6,836 nucleotides of DNA from the NCBI GenBank assembly GCA_018400675.1, contig JAGYMG010000031.1, positions 1 through 6,836 of the forward strand, given 5' to 3'. Below the pieces are notes generated by a model. It was not told the DNA's origin. It did not search any database and saw only the letters and a list, made by a program, of their open reading frames with translations. A program made the position numbers and the translations under genes. This document shows, piece after piece, positions 5,660 to 6,836 of this stretch. Source of the stretch: a bacterium. Its GTDB lineage: Bacteria; Patescibacteriota; Minisyncoccia; Minisyncoccales; CG1-02-41-26. How positions within the stretch are numbered: position 1 is the stretch's first letter; the number at the start of each line of letters is the position of its first letter.

Positions 5660-6836
5660 ATGGACTACACTTTTGATGTTATAGTAATTGGCGGAGGTCC
5701 TGCAGGGATGATAGCTGCAGGCAGAGCAGCTGAATCTGGAGCGGCTGTTTTATTATTGGAGAAAAACAAAAGACTGGGTGAGAAATTACTTATTACAGCT
5801 AAGGGTAGGAGTAATATTACCCGGGCGGAGTTTGACCCACGAGTATTAGCTAAAGAATACGGTAGGAAAAGTGGTTTTCTTATATCCCCTTTCTCGATTT
5901 TCGGCGTGAAGGAGACGATTAGTTTTTTTAATAAAAAAGGATTAAAAACAAAGATTGAACGCGGTCAAAGGGTTTTTCCCCAGAGCGATAAGGCCAAAGA
6001 CGTCTTAGTTGTTTTACTGAATTATTTGAGGCAGGGCCAGGTAAGGATAATGGCCAATCAAACAGTTAAGAAGATTATTGCTGACGATAAAAAGATAACA
6101 AAGATTGTTTTAGGCAATAGCCAAACACTAACAGCCCGCAATTATATTCTTGCTACGGGTGGCAAGGCGTTCCCCGGGACGGGCTCTACGGGTGATGGTT
6201 ATCGTTGGCTGAAGACAATGGGACACACAATAGAAAAACCAAAGCCAGCCCTAGTGCCTGTAAAAATAAAAGAGAGTTGGCCAAAGAAAGACCAGGGCTT
6301 ATCCTTAAAGAATGTCAGACTAACAGTCTTGCAGAATAATAAAAAGCAGGATACCCGTTTTGGTGAAATGATTTTTACTCATTTTGGTATTTCCGGTCCA
6401 ATAGTTTTAGATCTCAGCTATGGTATAGGACAATTATTAGAAAAGGGCAGAGTGAAAATAGTATTAGATCTAAAACCAGCCCTGGATTTTGAGACACTTG
6501 ATAAAAGAGTCCAATCAGACTTTAAAAAATACAGCAATAAATTATTCAGGAATTCTTTGGACGATCTGCTACCCCAGAAGATTATCCAGAGCGTGATTAA
6601 GTTGTCTGGTATTGATCCCTCTAAAAAGATAAATGAAATTACCAGAGAAGAGCGTCATAGGCTGGTAAGACTCCTTAAAAATATGGAGATGGAAGCGACA
6701 GGTCTCTTAGGCTTTGATATGGCCATAATAACTGCCGGTGGTGTCTCTGTGAAAGAGATTGAGGCGAAGACAATGAAATCAAAACTTATAGACAATCTTT
6801 TTCTAGCTGGTGAGATTATAGATCTCCATGGTCCAA
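5660..6836 (+). CDS. HI0933-family FAD-dependent oxidoreductase (partial, 3' end outside window)
   Basis: The visible 392 codons begin MDYTFDVIVIGGGPAG, a Rossmann dinucleotide-binding fold with Gly11, Gly13 and Gly16 of GxGxxG and the acidic Glu34 at the end of the second strand, expected to bind FAD. Family motifs follow in order: KLLIT.KGR.N near 42-52, GQRVFPQSDKA, ILATGGKAFPGTGSTGDGY, MIFTHFGISGPIVLDLS, AIITAGGVSVKEI, and LFLAGEIIDLHGP just before the edge. Homologues are about 400-420 residues long, so only a C-terminal segment of roughly 10-30 residues (usually TGGYN followed by a helix) is missing. These proteins are annotated as aminoacetone oxidase family or BaiN-like flavoproteins; the substrate is uncertain and the enzyme should be cytoplasmic. 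The usual GGGRCN or GKGRCN motif is AKGRSN here (47-52), with Ser51 in place of Cys. The only nearby upstream in-frame ATG (5645) is followed by a stop, so 5660 is the start. Confidence 0.93.
   Translation, partial: MDYTFDVIVIGGGPAGMIAAGRAAESGAAVLLLEKNKRLGEKLLITAKGRSNITRAEFDPRVLAKEYGRKSGFLISPFSIFGVKETISFFNKKGLKTKIERGQRVFPQSDKAKDVLVVLLNYLRQGQVRIMANQTVKKIIADDKKITKIVLGNSQTLTARNYILATGGKAFPGTGSTGDGYRWLKTMGHTIEKPKPALVPVKIKESWPKKDQGLSLKNVRLTVLQNNKKQDTRFGEMIFTHFGISGPIVLDLSYGIGQLLEKGRVKIVLDLKPALDFETLDKRVQSDFKKYSNKLFRNSLDDLLPQKIIQSVIKLSGIDPSKKINEITREERHRLVRLLKNMEMEATGLLGFDMAIITAGGVSVKEIEAKTMKSKLIDNLFLAGEIIDLHGP

Overview
The window is AT-rich bacterial DNA with six genes on the minus strand and one truncated gene on the plus strand at the right edge. 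Bacterial rather than archaeal origin is supported by sigma70-type promoter elements (TATAAT boxes, one with an upstream TTGACT), a lipobox lipoprotein, an intrinsic-type terminator hairpin and one strong Shine-Dalgarno site. The mix of families (DUF2207 protein with a glycine-rich tail, DUF192, serpin, DUF1460) and weak Shine-Dalgarno use elsewhere would fit an uncultured lineage such as Candidate Phyla Radiation/Patescibacteria. That placement is inference from gene content only. The standard bacterial code fits: TGA ends the DUF1460 gene and no in-frame TGA occurs inside any gene.

Layout, right to left along the minus strand. Positions 5535-3775 encode a DUF2207 membrane protein. Next is a small lipoprotein gene (3677-3189) with its own promoter and Shine-Dalgarno site, closed by a terminator hairpin (about 3153-3190). 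After the terminator, an extended -10 promoter (3096-3104) starts what looks like a four-gene operon: a membrane-anchored serpin (3069-1810), a 96-residue two-helix membrane protein (1768-1478), a membrane-tethered DUF1460/NlpC-P60-like hydrolase (1461-511) and a DUF192 protein (485-42, TTG start). Gaps in that run are 41, 16 and 25 bases. Diverging from the DUF2207 gene across a 124-base spacer, an HI0933-family FAD-dependent oxidoreductase begins at 5660 and runs off the right edge.

All six minus-strand products carry a signal peptide, lipobox or membrane segment, so this is a cell-envelope block. The serpin would trap proteases outside the membrane, the DUF1460 protein is a predicted cell-wall-type amidase or peptidase, and DUF192 and DUF2207 are envelope proteins of poorly known function. 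The oxidoreductase is the only predicted cytoplasmic protein and has no evident link to the rest. I see no mobile element, CRISPR array, tRNA or rRNA, and no gene-free stretch longer than about 125 bases. The most unusual item is the bacterial serpin with an intact inhibitory hinge in an operon with a predicted cell-wall hydrolase. I do not see a clearly new defence or mobile system.
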